From: Alistipes sp.
Lineage (GTDB): Bacteria > Bacteroidota > Bacteroidia > Bacteroidales > Rikenellaceae
NCBI GenBank assembly: GCA_017410165.1
Contig: JAFQRH010000025.1
Location: 62,001-126,000, forward strand
Length of the DNA stretch: 64,000 nt
Reading direction: 5' to 3'
Part shown: piece after piece, positions 24,499-33,626 of the stretch
How the letters are laid out: every line of letters begins with the position of its first letter
Numbering within the stretch: the stretch's first letter is position 1
The notes under the pieces: model-generated
Seen by the model: the letters and a program-made list of their open reading frames with translations, nothing else
What the model was told of the DNA's origin: nothing
Databases searched by the model: none
Program-made: the position numbers and the translations under genes

Positions 24499-27483
24499 AT
24501 GCAAAGTAAAGGTTTTATCAAATTGGTAGCAATTCTGCTTGCATTGGCTTGTATTTACCAGCTTTCGTTCTCGTTCAAGACGCGTAGCGTAGAGAAGGAT
24601 GCTGTTGAGTACGCTGCCAAATTCCCACAGGCGGAGCAGGTTGCTATGGAGCAGTACTACCTCGATTCGATTCAGAACAAGGTCGTTTACAACGTAGGTA
24701 TTGCACAGTTCACTTACAAGCAGTGTAAGGAGAAGGAGGTTAATCTCGGTCTGGACTTGAAGGGCGGTATGAACGTGATGCTCGAAATTCAGGTTGAGGA
24801 TGTTGTGAAATCGCTCGCAGGCGAGAGCAAGGACGATCCTGCTTTCGTTGCTGCAATCGAGAAGGCGGGTATCGCTCTTAAAGAGGGTACGGGCGACTAT
24901 ATCGGTTCGTTCGCAGAGGCGTATGCCGAGGCATCGAATGGTGCTCCGCTCGTGGACATCTTTATCAGCCCTGACCGCAAGGATATCAAGCCGGGTATGT
25001 CGGACGACGAGGTTGTGAAGATTCTTCGCCAGGAGACTGACGACGCTATCTCGGCTTCGTTCAACATTATCCGCAGCCGTATCGACCACTTCGGCGTTAT
25101 GCAGCCAAATATCCAGCGTCTGCCTAACTCGAACCGTATCTTGGTCGAGTTGCCGGGCGTAAAGGAGCCGGAGCGTGTTCGTAAACTCTTGCAGGGTACC
25201 GCTTCGCTCGAATTCTGGACGACTTACAACGGTGCAGATCTGCTCCCTTCGTTGCTTCGCGCAGACCGTGTAGTGAAGAGCGTATATGGCGAGGAGTTGG
25301 CAGCCGAGCAGCAGGTGGCGGAGCCGGTAGCCGAGCAGTCGGAGACAACGGCCCTCATCGAGGAGGTTGCCGAGCAGCCGGCAGCCGAGCAGGCAGAACC
25401 AACCAGCCGTTATACTCGCGAGCAGAATCCGTTGCTTGCTCTCTTGAATCCTGATTATGCAGGTGGCGCAGTTATCGGTGCAGCAGTTGCAGCCGATGTT
25501 GCAACCATCAACAAATATCTGGCTTTGCCGGAGGTACGCGACTGCTTCCCTTCGGATGTTGCCTTCAAGTGGGCAATCAAGGGCGATGCTATGGCAGACG
25601 GTCGTCTGTTCCTCTATGCAATCAAGGTTGAGCGTTCGGATGGTAAAGCTCCGCTCGATGGTAGCGTAATCTCGGATGCACGTGCAACCTATGCACAGAC
25701 GGGTGCTTCGGCAGAGGTTTCGATGTCGATGAACTCGAACGGTATCACCGAGTGGGCACAGCTCACGGCTGACAATATCGGCAAGTGCGTTGCTATCGTT
25801 TTGGATGGTTACGTATATTCGGCTCCGGTTGTTCGTCAGAAGATTGAGGGTGGTAACTCGTCGATTTCGGGCGACTTCACCATTCAGGAGGCACAGGACT
25901 TGGCAAACGTACTCAAATCGGGTAAGGTGCCTGCACCTGCACGCATTATTCAGGATACCGTAGTAGGTCCGTCGCTCGGTCAGGAGTCGATTAACTCGGG
26001 TCTGCTCTCGTTCGTTATCGCATTTATCCTCGTTCTGCTCTATATGGGCTTGTTCTACAAGACCGCAGGTTGGATGAGTGACATTGCGTTGCTTGCAAAC
26101 GTATTCCTTTTGATGGGCTTCCTCGTTTCGTTCGGTGCCGTTCTCACCTTGCCGGGTATCGCCGGTATCGTACTGACGATGGGTATGGCAGTCGATGCGA
26201 ACGTCATCATCTTCGAGCGTATCAAGGAGGAGTTGCGTGGCGGTAAGGGTCTTTCGGCAGCAATCAAGGATGGTTTCAAGAACGCTTACTCGGCAATTAT
26301 CGACGGTAACCTTACCACGATTATCACCGGTATTGTTCTCTATATCTTCGGTAGCGGTCCGGTTCAGGGCTTTGCAACGACGCTCGTTATCGGTATCATT
26401 ACTTCGCTCTTCTGCTCGATCTTCATCACTCGTCTGCTTATCGAGTGGATCGTAGCAAAGTGGGGCAAGATTGCGTTCTCGCGCAAGTGGTCGGAGAATT
26501 GGCTCTCGAACGTACACTTCGACTTCATTGGCAAGCGCAAGATTTCGTACGTTGTATCGGGTGCGCTCATTCTGATTGGTGCTGTGTCGCTCCTTATTCA
26601 GGGCTTGAACCTTGGCGTTGAGTTTACGGGTGGTCGTACATTCGTTGTACGTTTCGACCAGAATGTAACCGCCGAGCAGGTTCGTGCACAGTTGCAGGAG
26701 GCATTTGCCGATGCAGAGGATGCTGCAAACGCTTCGTTCGAGGTTAAGCAGTACGGTGAGGAGAACCAGATGCGTATCGTGACGCAGTACAAGCACGACG
26801 ATACATCGGAGGCAACCACCGAGGAGGTTGAGATTTTGATTTACAACGCTCTCAAACCGCTCTATACGTATGATATTACGCTCGACGGCTTCAAGAATAC
26901 GCAGGAGGATGTGAACGGTATCATTTCGGCCGACAAGATTGGTCCTGCTATTGCGAAGGATATGACAACCGGTGCTATTTGGGCAATTCTCTTCTCGCTC
27001 GTAGCAATCGGTCTCTACATCACCGCACGATTCAAGAAGTGGCAGTGGGCAACGGGTGCAACTCTCGCGCTCATCCACGACGCATTTATGATTATCGGTG
27101 CATTCTCGTTGCTCTACGCATTTATGCCGTTCAACTTGGAGATTGACCAGGCGTTCATCGCTGCTATCTTGACGATTATCGGTTACTCGATTAACGATAC
27201 GGTGGTTATCTTCGACCGTATTCGTGAGTACAACCTGCTCTATCCGAAGCGTTCGATTCGTGAGAACATCAACAACGCTCTCTGTTCGACGCTCGCTCGT
27301 ACGTTGAATACGTCGGGTACGACACTCGTAACCCTGTTTGCAATCTTCATCTTCGGTGGTGCGACGATTCGCGGTTTCGTATTCGCTCTCATCATCGGTA
27401 TCGTCGTAGGTACCTACTCGTCGTTGTTCATCGCAACGCCGCTTGCTTACGATATGCTCCCGAAGAAGGATAAGGAGGCGTAA
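24499..27483 (+). CDS. secDF: Protein translocase SecDF (fused SecD-SecF)
   Basis: A 994-residue inner-membrane protein that uses proton flow to help Sec export. SecD comes first: one membrane helix (about 7-27), a large periplasmic P1 region (LGLDLKGGMNVMLEI near 75) and five helices (about 495-650), including MAVDANVIIFERIKEE. SecF follows (about 675-994), with LGVEFTGGRTF and SINDTVVIFDRIRE. Fusion in one chain is normal for Bacteroidota. An Ala/Glu/Gln-rich low-complexity insert (about 266-312) interrupts the P1 region. Confidence 0.96.
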   Translation: MQSKGFIKLVAILLALACIYQLSFSFKTRSVEKDAVEYAAKFPQAEQVAMEQYYLDSIQNKVVYNVGIAQFTYKQCKEKEVNLGLDLKGGMNVMLEIQVEDVVKSLAGESKDDPAFVAAIEKAGIALKEGTGDYIGSFAEAYAEASNGAPLVDIFISPDRKDIKPGMSDDEVVKILRQETDDAISASFNIIRSRIDHFGVMQPNIQRLPNSNRILVELPGVKEPERVRKLLQGTASLEFWTTYNGADLLPSLLRADRVVKSVYGEELAAEQQVAEPVAEQSETTALIEEVAEQPAAEQAEPTSRYTREQNPLLALLNPDYAGGAVIGAAVAADVATINKYLALPEVRDCFPSDVAFKWAIKGDAMADGRLFLYAIKVERSDGKAPLDGSVISDARATYAQTGASAEVSMSMNSNGITEWAQLTADNIGKCVAIVLDGYVYSAPVVRQKIEGGNSSISGDFTIQEAQDLANVLKSGKVPAPARIIQDTVVGPSLGQESINSGLLSFVIAFILVLLYMGLFYKTAGWMSDIALLANVFLLMGFLVSFGAVLTLPGIAGIVLTMGMAVDANVIIFERIKEELRGGKGLSAAIKDGFKNAYSAIIDGNLTTIITGIVLYIFGSGPVQGFATTLVIGIITSLFCSIFITRLLIEWIVAKWGKIAFSRKWSENWLSNVHFDFIGKRKISYVVSGALILIGAVSLLIQGLNLGVEFTGGRTFVVRFDQNVTAEQVRAQLQEAFADAEDAANASFEVKQYGEENQMRIVTQYKHDDTSEATTEEVEILIYNALKPLYTYDITLDGFKNTQEDVNGIISADKIGPAIAKDMTTGAIWAILFSLVAIGLYITARFKKWQWATGATLALIHDAFMIIGAFSLLYAFMPFNLEIDQAFIAAILTIIGYSINDTVVIFDRIREYNLLYPKRSIRENINNALCSTLARTLNTSGTTLVTLFAIFIFGGATIRGFVFALIIGIVVGTYSSLFIATPLAYDMLPKKDKEA

Positions 27484-27501
27484 TCATAAATCGACAGCAA
27501 A

Positions 27502-27539
27502 GGGGCGGCGTGCCGTTATGGTGCATACCGCCTCTTTTT
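27502..27539 (+). terminator. Rho-independent terminator after secDF
   Basis: GGGGCGG (27502-27508) pairs with CCGCCTC (27528-27534), with one G-T pair and a 19-base loop, followed by TTTTTA. Confidence 0.65.
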
Positions 27540-27558
27540 ATAATTATATAATATATAT

Positions 27559-27693
27559 ATGGTAAGCCGTATGGAGAATAAGATGTACTATGTGTCGCCA
27601 TCGCTCGCAGAGGTTGCTCTGCGCATTGAGCGAGGATATGAACTGTCGAACGGAATCGAGCAGCCGGATTACGGCGGCGAGGATAATCTTTAA
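27559..27693 (+). CDS. Small peptide gene upstream of a surface lipoprotein
   Basis: A 44-codon frame from ATG 27559 to TAA 27691; an inner ATG at 27583 would give the 36-residue form MYYVSPSLAEVALRIERGYE and onward. It ends NGIEQPDYGGEDNL. The body (SPSLAEVALRIERGYELSNGIE) resembles short Bacteroidales peptides of the type K-P-x-x-E-V-x-x-L often encoded beside surface lipoproteins; that comparison is from memory. It has no signal peptide and lies 20 bases before the lipoprotein gene. Its function is unknown. Confidence 0.55.
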   Translation: MVSRMENKMYYVSPSLAEVALRIERGYELSNGIEQPDYGGEDNL

Positions 27694-27713
27694 CGCACAC
27701 AAAAACGATTACA

Positions 27714-30700
27714 ATGAAGAAGATTATCCGTTTGTTGGCTGTGGTGCTCGTGGGAGCATTCGCCACAATTTCGTGTTCGACCGACGCGCCATTCGAGGAG
27801 GTTGCTCCACCGAGTGCCGAGTGGGGCTTTTATGTTGATTTGAACTCTTCGTCGCGTATTTCGTTCGAGGATAACGAGTACGCTTGGGAGGGCGACGAGC
27901 GTTTGGGTGTCTATGTCGCTTCGTCGTTGCCTACACCTAATACCTATGCCGATGTGCAGTTGAAGGATGGTAAGGGCTATTGCGCTGTTACGACCAAACA
28001 CTTCACGACGGGCGATAAGATGTATGTCTATCATCCGTTCTCGGATGTAAACGATGCATACGGAAGCAATAATGTACACCTCTACATCGCTTCGCGCCAG
28101 AGCGTTGAGGCGAATGTGCTCGATGCGTCGCTTGTGCCTATGGTGGGCGAACCACTTACGCTCAATGCGGACAAAACACAGACCGTATATATGCGTCCGT
28201 TGGCGGGTCTGCTCCGCTTTAAGGTCTATGCCTCGGGTAGTTATGCCGGCGAGACGCTCTCGTCGATTACCTACGCCGACGAAGATACGGCGATGACGGG
28301 CGAATTTGTGTTGGATGCTACGGCAGTAGGTGGCGAGCAGTGGGGACTCACGTCGGGTGACGAAAATTATGCTGTTGCTACGCTTGCCGAGTCGTACACC
28401 GTCGGCAAGAGCAAGGCGTCGGCATCGGTTGTGTATATGGTACTCGCTCCGAACAACTATTCGGGCGTGCTTACCGTTACGACCAACAAGGCGGTCTATA
28501 CGTATGACTATGCAAAAGCGATTGAGCGCAACCACTACTACGACGTAAATATCGACCTCTCGAAGGCCACTTCGCGCAAGAGCGTCGAGGGCGAGTTCGG
28601 TGGTGGCGATGGTAGCGCAGCAAAGCCATACCTGATTGACGATGCTGCCGATTTGGTTGCACTCTCCAAAGTTTGTGCTACGAATGAGGCGTATCGCAAC
28701 AAACACTATCGTCAGATTGCCGATATCGACCTCTCGAAGGTGTCATTCTCGCCAATCGGCTCGGAGGAGCTTCCGTTCGAGGGCGTGTACGATGGTGGCA
28801 ACTTCTCGGTTAAGGGTATTGTGATTCCGGAGGCAAATACACTGCCTTGCGGAATGTTCGGATATGTGAAGAACGCGACGCTTCGCAATGTCGTTATCGA
28901 CGGCATCACCAACAATGGTGCCGGTGGTAAGGTTGGTGGCGTTGTGGGCTGTGCCGAGAACTCGACCATCGAGTCGTGTGTGATGAATAGCGACCTCTAC
29001 GCATCGGTGACCATCAGTGGCGGTATTGCCGGCTGGGTAAGTGGTGGTAAGGTATCGGGCTGTACGACCACCTCGACCATCAAGAGTATCACAAGCGAAT
29101 GGGCGCAGAGTGGCGGTATTGTCGGCTATCTCTGTGACGGTGGCGTTGTTGAGAACTGTACGCTGTCGGGTAACGTGGCGTCGATGAGCAAGCGTATTGG
29201 CGGTATTGTCGGCGATTTGCGTGCATCGACGGTTAAGGGTTGCCGCGTGACAAGCGTTGCCGAGGTGTTCAATAATGCGCACTCGTGCGGCGGTATTGTC
29301 GGCGGTCACTATGGCGGTACGGTCAGCGATTGCGTTGTCGAGGGTACGATTGGCTCGCAGGGCGACTTCTGCGGTGGTATCTCGGGTTATTTCTCGTCGG
29401 GCGAGGTTCGCAATTGTGTTACGCAGGGCTCGGCTACGGTGATAACCTATAACGACCAGTGCGGTGGTATTGTGGGCTCGATTACCACATCTACCTTGTG
29501 TGTAATAGACGGTTGTGTATCCTATGCCGATGTGAGAGCATACCACTCGGTGGGCGGAGTTGTAGGTTATGTAAAACCATCGACTGCCGATGCAAAGGTT
29601 GTTATCACCAACTCGATGCACGTAGGTGGCGACCTCTTTGCAACGGGTCTTAATACGAGCAATTATAGTCTCGTTGGTGGTATTTGCGGTTGGACACACG
29701 GTTCGGGGACGGTTGTATATGCCAATGTGTGTGCTCGTCCGAAGAGTATGCGCGGTCTGTCGTATTGGGTTTCGCAGACGTCGAAGGCGGCTTATGGTGG
29801 TATTACCGGTTTCCGTAATGGCGCAAAGTCGGTTACCGTTAGCAATGTATATTCGGATGTGACAAGTGGCTCAATTTTGATTGATGATGCTCCGATTCAG
29901 AAGTCGATGATTCACTTTGGCTCGTTGTTTGGCCCGACGATTTCGATAAATGTTACTTCGGCATACTATTACGAAGGCGAGCAACCGGTTGGCGCAAACC
30001 ACACCTCCTATGTTAAGGGCGAGGGTTGCACGGCGTTGAAGCAGGCGCAGATGACCGATGGTACGATGCTCGGCAAACTCAATGCGTATGTTGCTGCCAA
30101 CACTACGGTTGAGGGCGTTACGTTGAGACAGTGGGTTGCAGGTGCCGACGGTTTCCCTGTGATTGCAGGTTTGCCACAGAATACCGCACCGGTTACGGCT
30201 GCACCGAAGAAGGTGAGCGTTATTGGCGACTCGATTTCGACCTTCCGAGGATATATCTCTTATGGTTATGGTGCGCACTATCCAACGACGGATGGCGACT
30301 TGAACCTCGTGGGTCAAACCTATTGGTGGCAACTCATCTACGACTATATGCAGAATGCCCGCTTGGAGCGAAATCTTGCCTATTCGACTACGGCTGTGGC
30401 GCGCTCGACAAATACCAAGTATAGCGAATCGGCGTGGTATGGTCAGGATTTCTGTACGCGATTTATCAATCAAGAAGGTTTGGGCGTTGCCGATGTCGTG
30501 CTGATTCACGGCGGAACCAACGACCGTGGCCATAATGTCGATGAGCTCGCTCCGGGTATCGGTATGCGAAGCGAGTCGGCACCAAGCGATACCGCTTTGG
30601 AGGCGTTGTATAAGGTGGCTGATGCCGCTACGACACGCGCACAGATTGAGGCGTTGAACGATACGACCTTCTGCGAGGCGTATATCAAACTGATATTGCT

Positions 30701-30971
30701 TATCAAGGAGCGTAATCCGAAGGTGAAGATTGTCTGCATCATTGGCGACTGCGTGTCGGGTGGTATTCAGAAGTCGATACATAAGATTGCCGCTCACTAC
30801 GACGCGCGAGTTGTCGATTTGCTCGCCGTGAACGGTTATAACGACCAGACCTATATGCCGAAGCACGACTACAACCCATCGACGGGTGGTGGTTGTCACC
30901 CATCGGCAAAGGCGATGTCGTTCATCGCAAATAAGATCTACACCGAACTTGGTGCTTGGCTCGAAGAGTAG
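27714..30971 (+). CDS. Surface lipoprotein: fimbrillin-like + GLUG repeats + SGNH hydrolase
   Basis: A 1085-residue lipoprotein with lipidation at Cys21 (TISC). Residues 30-285 look fimbrillin-like (SRISFEDNEYAWEGDERLGVY; DYAKAIERNHYYDVNIDLS). Residues 300-770 hold a KPYLIDDAADLVALSK opening and about ten GLUG-type repeats (e.g. SGGIAGWVSGGKVSGC), predicted to form a beta-helix; many repeats end in Cys. Residues 830-1085 are an SGNH hydrolase: VIGDSIS (Ser840), HGGTND and CHPSAKAMS (His1062). The Asp usually three residues before that His is Gly here. The protein probably binds a surface ligand and deacylates it. It stands downstream of a small peptide gene. Confidence 0.85.
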   Translation: MKKIIRLLAVVLVGAFATISCSTDAPFEEVAPPSAEWGFYVDLNSSSRISFEDNEYAWEGDERLGVYVASSLPTPNTYADVQLKDGKGYCAVTTKHFTTGDKMYVYHPFSDVNDAYGSNNVHLYIASRQSVEANVLDASLVPMVGEPLTLNADKTQTVYMRPLAGLLRFKVYASGSYAGETLSSITYADEDTAMTGEFVLDATAVGGEQWGLTSGDENYAVATLAESYTVGKSKASASVVYMVLAPNNYSGVLTVTTNKAVYTYDYAKAIERNHYYDVNIDLSKATSRKSVEGEFGGGDGSAAKPYLIDDAADLVALSKVCATNEAYRNKHYRQIADIDLSKVSFSPIGSEELPFEGVYDGGNFSVKGIVIPEANTLPCGMFGYVKNATLRNVVIDGITNNGAGGKVGGVVGCAENSTIESCVMNSDLYASVTISGGIAGWVSGGKVSGCTTTSTIKSITSEWAQSGGIVGYLCDGGVVENCTLSGNVASMSKRIGGIVGDLRASTVKGCRVTSVAEVFNNAHSCGGIVGGHYGGTVSDCVVEGTIGSQGDFCGGISGYFSSGEVRNCVTQGSATVITYNDQCGGIVGSITTSTLCVIDGCVSYADVRAYHSVGGVVGYVKPSTADAKVVITNSMHVGGDLFATGLNTSNYSLVGGICGWTHGSGTVVYANVCARPKSMRGLSYWVSQTSKAAYGGITGFRNGAKSVTVSNVYSDVTSGSILIDDAPIQKSMIHFGSLFGPTISINVTSAYYYEGEQPVGANHTSYVKGEGCTALKQAQMTDGTMLGKLNAYVAANTTVEGVTLRQWVAGADGFPVIAGLPQNTAPVTAAPKKVSVIGDSISTFRGYISYGYGAHYPTTDGDLNLVGQTYWWQLIYDYMQNARLERNLAYSTTAVARSTNTKYSESAWYGQDFCTRFINQEGLGVADVVLIHGGTNDRGHNVDELAPGIGMRSESAPSDTALEALYKVADAATTRAQIEALNDTTFCEAYIKLILLIKERNPKVKIVCIIGDCVSGGIQKSIHKIAAHYDARVVDLLAVNGYNDQTYMPKHDYNPSTGGGCHPSAKAMSFIANKIYTELGAWLEE

Positions 30972-30996
30972 TGCCAAACTCTCGTAAATGTGAAAT

Positions 30997-31030
30997 AATC
31001 CCGAATGTCGTAAGATGTTCGGGATTTTTT
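30997..31030 (+). terminator. Rho-independent terminator
   Basis: AATCCCGAA (30997-31005) pairs with TTCGGGATT (31018-31026), then T. It ends the lipoprotein transcript and lies right against the next promoter. Confidence 0.85.
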
Positions 31031-31032
31031 CA

Positions 31033-31040
31033 TATCTTTG
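31033..31040 (+). promoter_or_regulatory. -7 element (TATCTTTG) very close to the start codon
   Basis: Exact TAnnTTTG match ending 5 bases before the ATG at 31046. Transcription would begin at or within a few bases of the start codon. Confidence 0.55.
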
Positions 31041-31045
31041 TTGTT

Positions 31046-31495
31046 ATGAAACGATTGATTGAAAAATTGAAAGCGTGGTTTCGTGCGCTGACGCGTTACG
31101 TCTCGCCCGTATTTATGATGCTCTTTGTAGCGTCGTTTGTCTTGTGGTATATTGCCAAACTCAACTATACATATACGACCGATATGAACGTCAAGGTGAA
31201 AATCGGTAGCCATCGCTACGATATTCCGTGTGTGGTTGAGGGTAAGGGCACAAACCTATTCGGATACTTTATCTCTTCGTCGCGCCGCATTGCGGTTCCG
31301 CTCGAAGAGTTGCAGTGGACGGAGGTGACCGATGTGTCGGCCGTAACAGGTGTCTGCGATGTTACCTCTCCTACGCGCCGACTGCATATCGAGCCGCAAT
31401 CGCTACAAAATGCCATTGCTATCCGTTTGAGCGATATTAAGATTCGTTCGATAGGTGCTGTGCCGGATGTTGTGGTGCCGAATGGCGAAGATTAG
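31046..31495 (+). CDS. YbbR-like membrane-anchored protein
   Basis: A 149-residue protein with one membrane helix (about 18-36, YVSPVFMMLFVASFVLWYIA) and a short outer beta domain. The start MKRLIEKLKAW, the helix and KLNYTYTTDMNVKVKIG match how YbbR/CdaR-like proteins of Bacteroidota begin. Those proteins are often about twice as long, so this may be a reduced form with one domain. The neighbour coaE is a usual partner of this gene in the phylum. The ATG at 31046 is chosen for its basic start and the promoter; the frame extends upstream without other support. Confidence 0.5.
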   Translation: MKRLIEKLKAWFRALTRYVSPVFMMLFVASFVLWYIAKLNYTYTTDMNVKVKIGSHRYDIPCVVEGKGTNLFGYFISSSRRIAVPLEELQWTEVTDVSAVTGVCDVTSPTRRLHIEPQSLQNAIAIRLSDIKIRSIGAVPDVVVPNGED

Positions 31496-31517
31496 AGAGC
31501 AAGGGGGGCGAGAGAGT

Positions 31518-32141
31518 ATGTTGCGTGTCGGAATATGCGGAGGTATCGGCAGCGGTAAGAGTACCGTCTGCCGAATGTTTGCTTCGCGCGGAGTTGCCGT
31601 CTATTCGGCAGACGAGCGTGCAAAGGAGTTGATGAGCAGCGATGCGGCTTTGCGCGATGCGCTTATCGCTACATTTGGCGCAGAGTGCTTTCGAGACGGG
31701 GTGCTCGATAGGGCATACCTTGCAGGGCGTGTCTTTGGCGATGAGGAGCAACTGCAACGGCTCAACGCGATTGTCCATCCGGCGGTGCGTGCCGATTTCC
31801 GGCGTTGGACATCGCAACAGACGGGCGAATATGTTATTATCGAGGCGGCGATTCTCTTCGAGGCGCATTTCGACGAAGAGGTAGATGTGACGCTCGCTGT
31901 TCTTGCGCCGGCATCGCTTCGCGCAGAGAGGGCTATGCAACGTGATGGAGCGTCGCGCGAGAAGATTGAGCAACGTATGGCGGCGCAGTGCTCGGACGAC
32001 TATCTGGTGAGCCACGCCGATTATGCGATTGTGAATATCGCGTTGGAGGATGTCGAAAAGGATGTGGCGGAACTTCACCACCGCTTTCGGGTGATGGGCT
32101 CGCGCAGAATAGAGCCACGTGAGGAGAGTAATGAGTTATAG
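31518..32141 (+). CDS. coaE: Dephospho-CoA kinase
   Basis: A 207-residue kinase for the last step of coenzyme A synthesis. It has Walker A GGIGSGKST (8-16), the SADERAKELM segment (about 29-38), the HPAVRADF motif and EAAILFEA. The ATG at 31518 is preferred to in-frame ATGs upstream because it puts the P-loop at the normal distance and follows GGGGGGCGAGAGAGT. Its stop overlaps the folP start by 11 bases. Confidence 0.93.
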   Translation: MLRVGICGGIGSGKSTVCRMFASRGVAVYSADERAKELMSSDAALRDALIATFGAECFRDGVLDRAYLAGRVFGDEEQLQRLNAIVHPAVRADFRRWTSQQTGEYVIIEAAILFEAHFDEEVDVTLAVLAPASLRAERAMQRDGASREKIEQRMAAQCSDDYLVSHADYAIVNIALEDVEKDVAELHHRFRVMGSRRIEPREESNEL

Positions 32142-32973
32142 TAAGATAGATGATATAGACCTGCGTGCGAGGCAGGTTATGGCGATAGTCAATGTGACCG
32201 ACGATTCGTTCTACGCAGCGAGTCGCAATGCGGGCTGCGATTGCTTGCAGACGACCATCAGCCGCCATATCGCTGACGGAGCATCGATTCTCGACATCGG
32301 TGGCTATTCGTCGCGCCCGGGGGCTGCCGATATTCCGTTGGAGGAGGAGTGGCGCAGGGTAGATATGGGCGTCGGAGCAGTAAGATGTCGCGAGGATGCG
32401 GGTGCCGATACTCCGATTTCGATTGATACGTTTCGCTCGGAGATTGTCCGCCGTACGGTCGAGCGTTATGGCCGCGTTATGGTAAACGATATTACGGGTG
32501 GCGATGGCGACGAGCGTATGTGGCAGACGGTGGCGGAGTTGGATTTGCCGTATGTCTTGATGCATATGCGCGGAACGCCACGCACGATGCAACAACTTGC
32601 TACGTACGACGATGTTGTGCAGCAGGTGTGCGACGATTTGCAGGCGAAGGCGGAGCGACTCCTCGCGTGCGGACTCTCGCCAAAGCGTGTGGTGATTGAC
32701 CCGGGCTTTGGCTTTGCAAAAACTGTGGAGCAGAACTATGCGCTGTTGCACCATTTGGAGAGCGTATGCCGCTTGGGCTTTCCGGTGTTGGTCGGGCTGT
32801 CGCGTAAGTCGATGATAACGCGCCTGCTCGACATCGAGCCAAAGGATGCGCTGTGCGGTACGCAGGTGCTATGTTGGGAGGCACTGCGTCAGGGTGCTTC
32901 GATTTTGCGCGTTCACGATGTGCGCGAGACGATGGCGACGGTGCGAATGTACGAAACATTTATTAGAGAATAG
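32131..32973 (+). CDS. folP: Dihydropteroate synthase
   Basis: A 280-residue enzyme joining p-aminobenzoate to the pterin in folate synthesis. Motifs are VMAIVNVTDDSFY, SILDIGGYSSRPGA, PISIDTFRSEI, VNDITGGDGD, YVLMHMRGTP, VVIDPGFGFAKT, LVGLSRKSM and a closing ILRVHDVRETM. All active-site blocks are present. It overlaps the coaE end, which suggests translational coupling, and the ABC ATPase gene follows after 2 bases. Confidence 0.95.
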   Translation: MSYSKIDDIDLRARQVMAIVNVTDDSFYAASRNAGCDCLQTTISRHIADGASILDIGGYSSRPGAADIPLEEEWRRVDMGVGAVRCREDAGADTPISIDTFRSEIVRRTVERYGRVMVNDITGGDGDERMWQTVAELDLPYVLMHMRGTPRTMQQLATYDDVVQQVCDDLQAKAERLLACGLSPKRVVIDPGFGFAKTVEQNYALLHHLESVCRLGFPVLVGLSRKSMITRLLDIEPKDALCGTQVLCWEALRQGASILRVHDVRETMATVRMYETFIRE

Positions 32974-32975
32974 AT

Positions 32976-33626
32976 ATGATAAGGGCTACGGATATACGGA
33001 AACGGTTTGGGGCGGTGGAGGCACTCGGCGGTGTGTCGTTGGAGGTTGCACAGGCGGAGATTGTTGCCATCGTGGGTGCGAGTGGCGCAGGAAAGAGTAC
33101 TCTGTTGCAGATTCTCGGAACACTGCTTGCGCCGGATTCGGGCCGTGTGGAGATTGCCGGTGTGGATGTGTCGCAACTCAAAGCCAAAGAGATAGCGAAG
33201 TTCCGCAATCGCCATATCGGCTTTGTGTTCCAATTTCATCATCTGCTCCCCGAATTTTCTGCCATAGAGAATGTTATGATGCCGTCGCTGTTGGGCGGTT
33301 GCTCGCGCCGTGAGGCGGAGAGCCGTGCTACGGAGTTGCTCGAAATGGTGGGTATGCAGCATCGTGCCACGCATCGACCCTCCGAGATGTCGGGTGGCGA
33401 ACAGCAACGCGTGGCGATAGCGCGCGCCCTGATAAACCGTCCGTCGGTGGTCTTTGCCGACGAGCCGACAGGTAACCTCGATACGCGTAATCGTGATGAG
33501 ATTCAGCGACTGCTCTACGATGTGCGCGACCGCTTCAACCAAACAATAGTCCTTGTTACACACGATGAGACGTTGGCATCGTCTGCCGACCGAAAAATTG
33601 TTATGAGCGATGGCCGAATACTCTGA
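32976..33626 (+). CDS. lolD: LolD-like ABC transporter ATP-binding protein
   Basis: A 216-residue ATPase with Walker [10 protein letters not shown] (34-42), a Q-loop region [14 protein letters not shown], signature [15 protein letters not shown], Walker [13 protein letters not shown] and the switch His in [15 protein letters not shown] and EPTGNLD are typical of the LolD/MacB branch, which powers release of lipoproteins or exports substrates together with FtsX-like permeases. No permease is adjacent. It begins 2 bases after folP, and its end overlaps the next gene by 17 bases. Confidence 0.8.
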   Translation: MIRATDIRKRFGAVEALGGVSLEVAQAEIVAIVGASGAGKSTLLQILGTLLAPDSGRVEIAGVDVSQLKAKEIAKFRNRHIGFVFQFHHLLPEFSAIENVMMPSLLGGCSRREAESRATELLEMVGMQHRATHRPSEMSGGEQQRVAIARALINRPSVVFADEPTGNLDTRNRDEIQRLLYDVRDRFNQTIVLVTHDETLASSADRKIVMSDGRIL

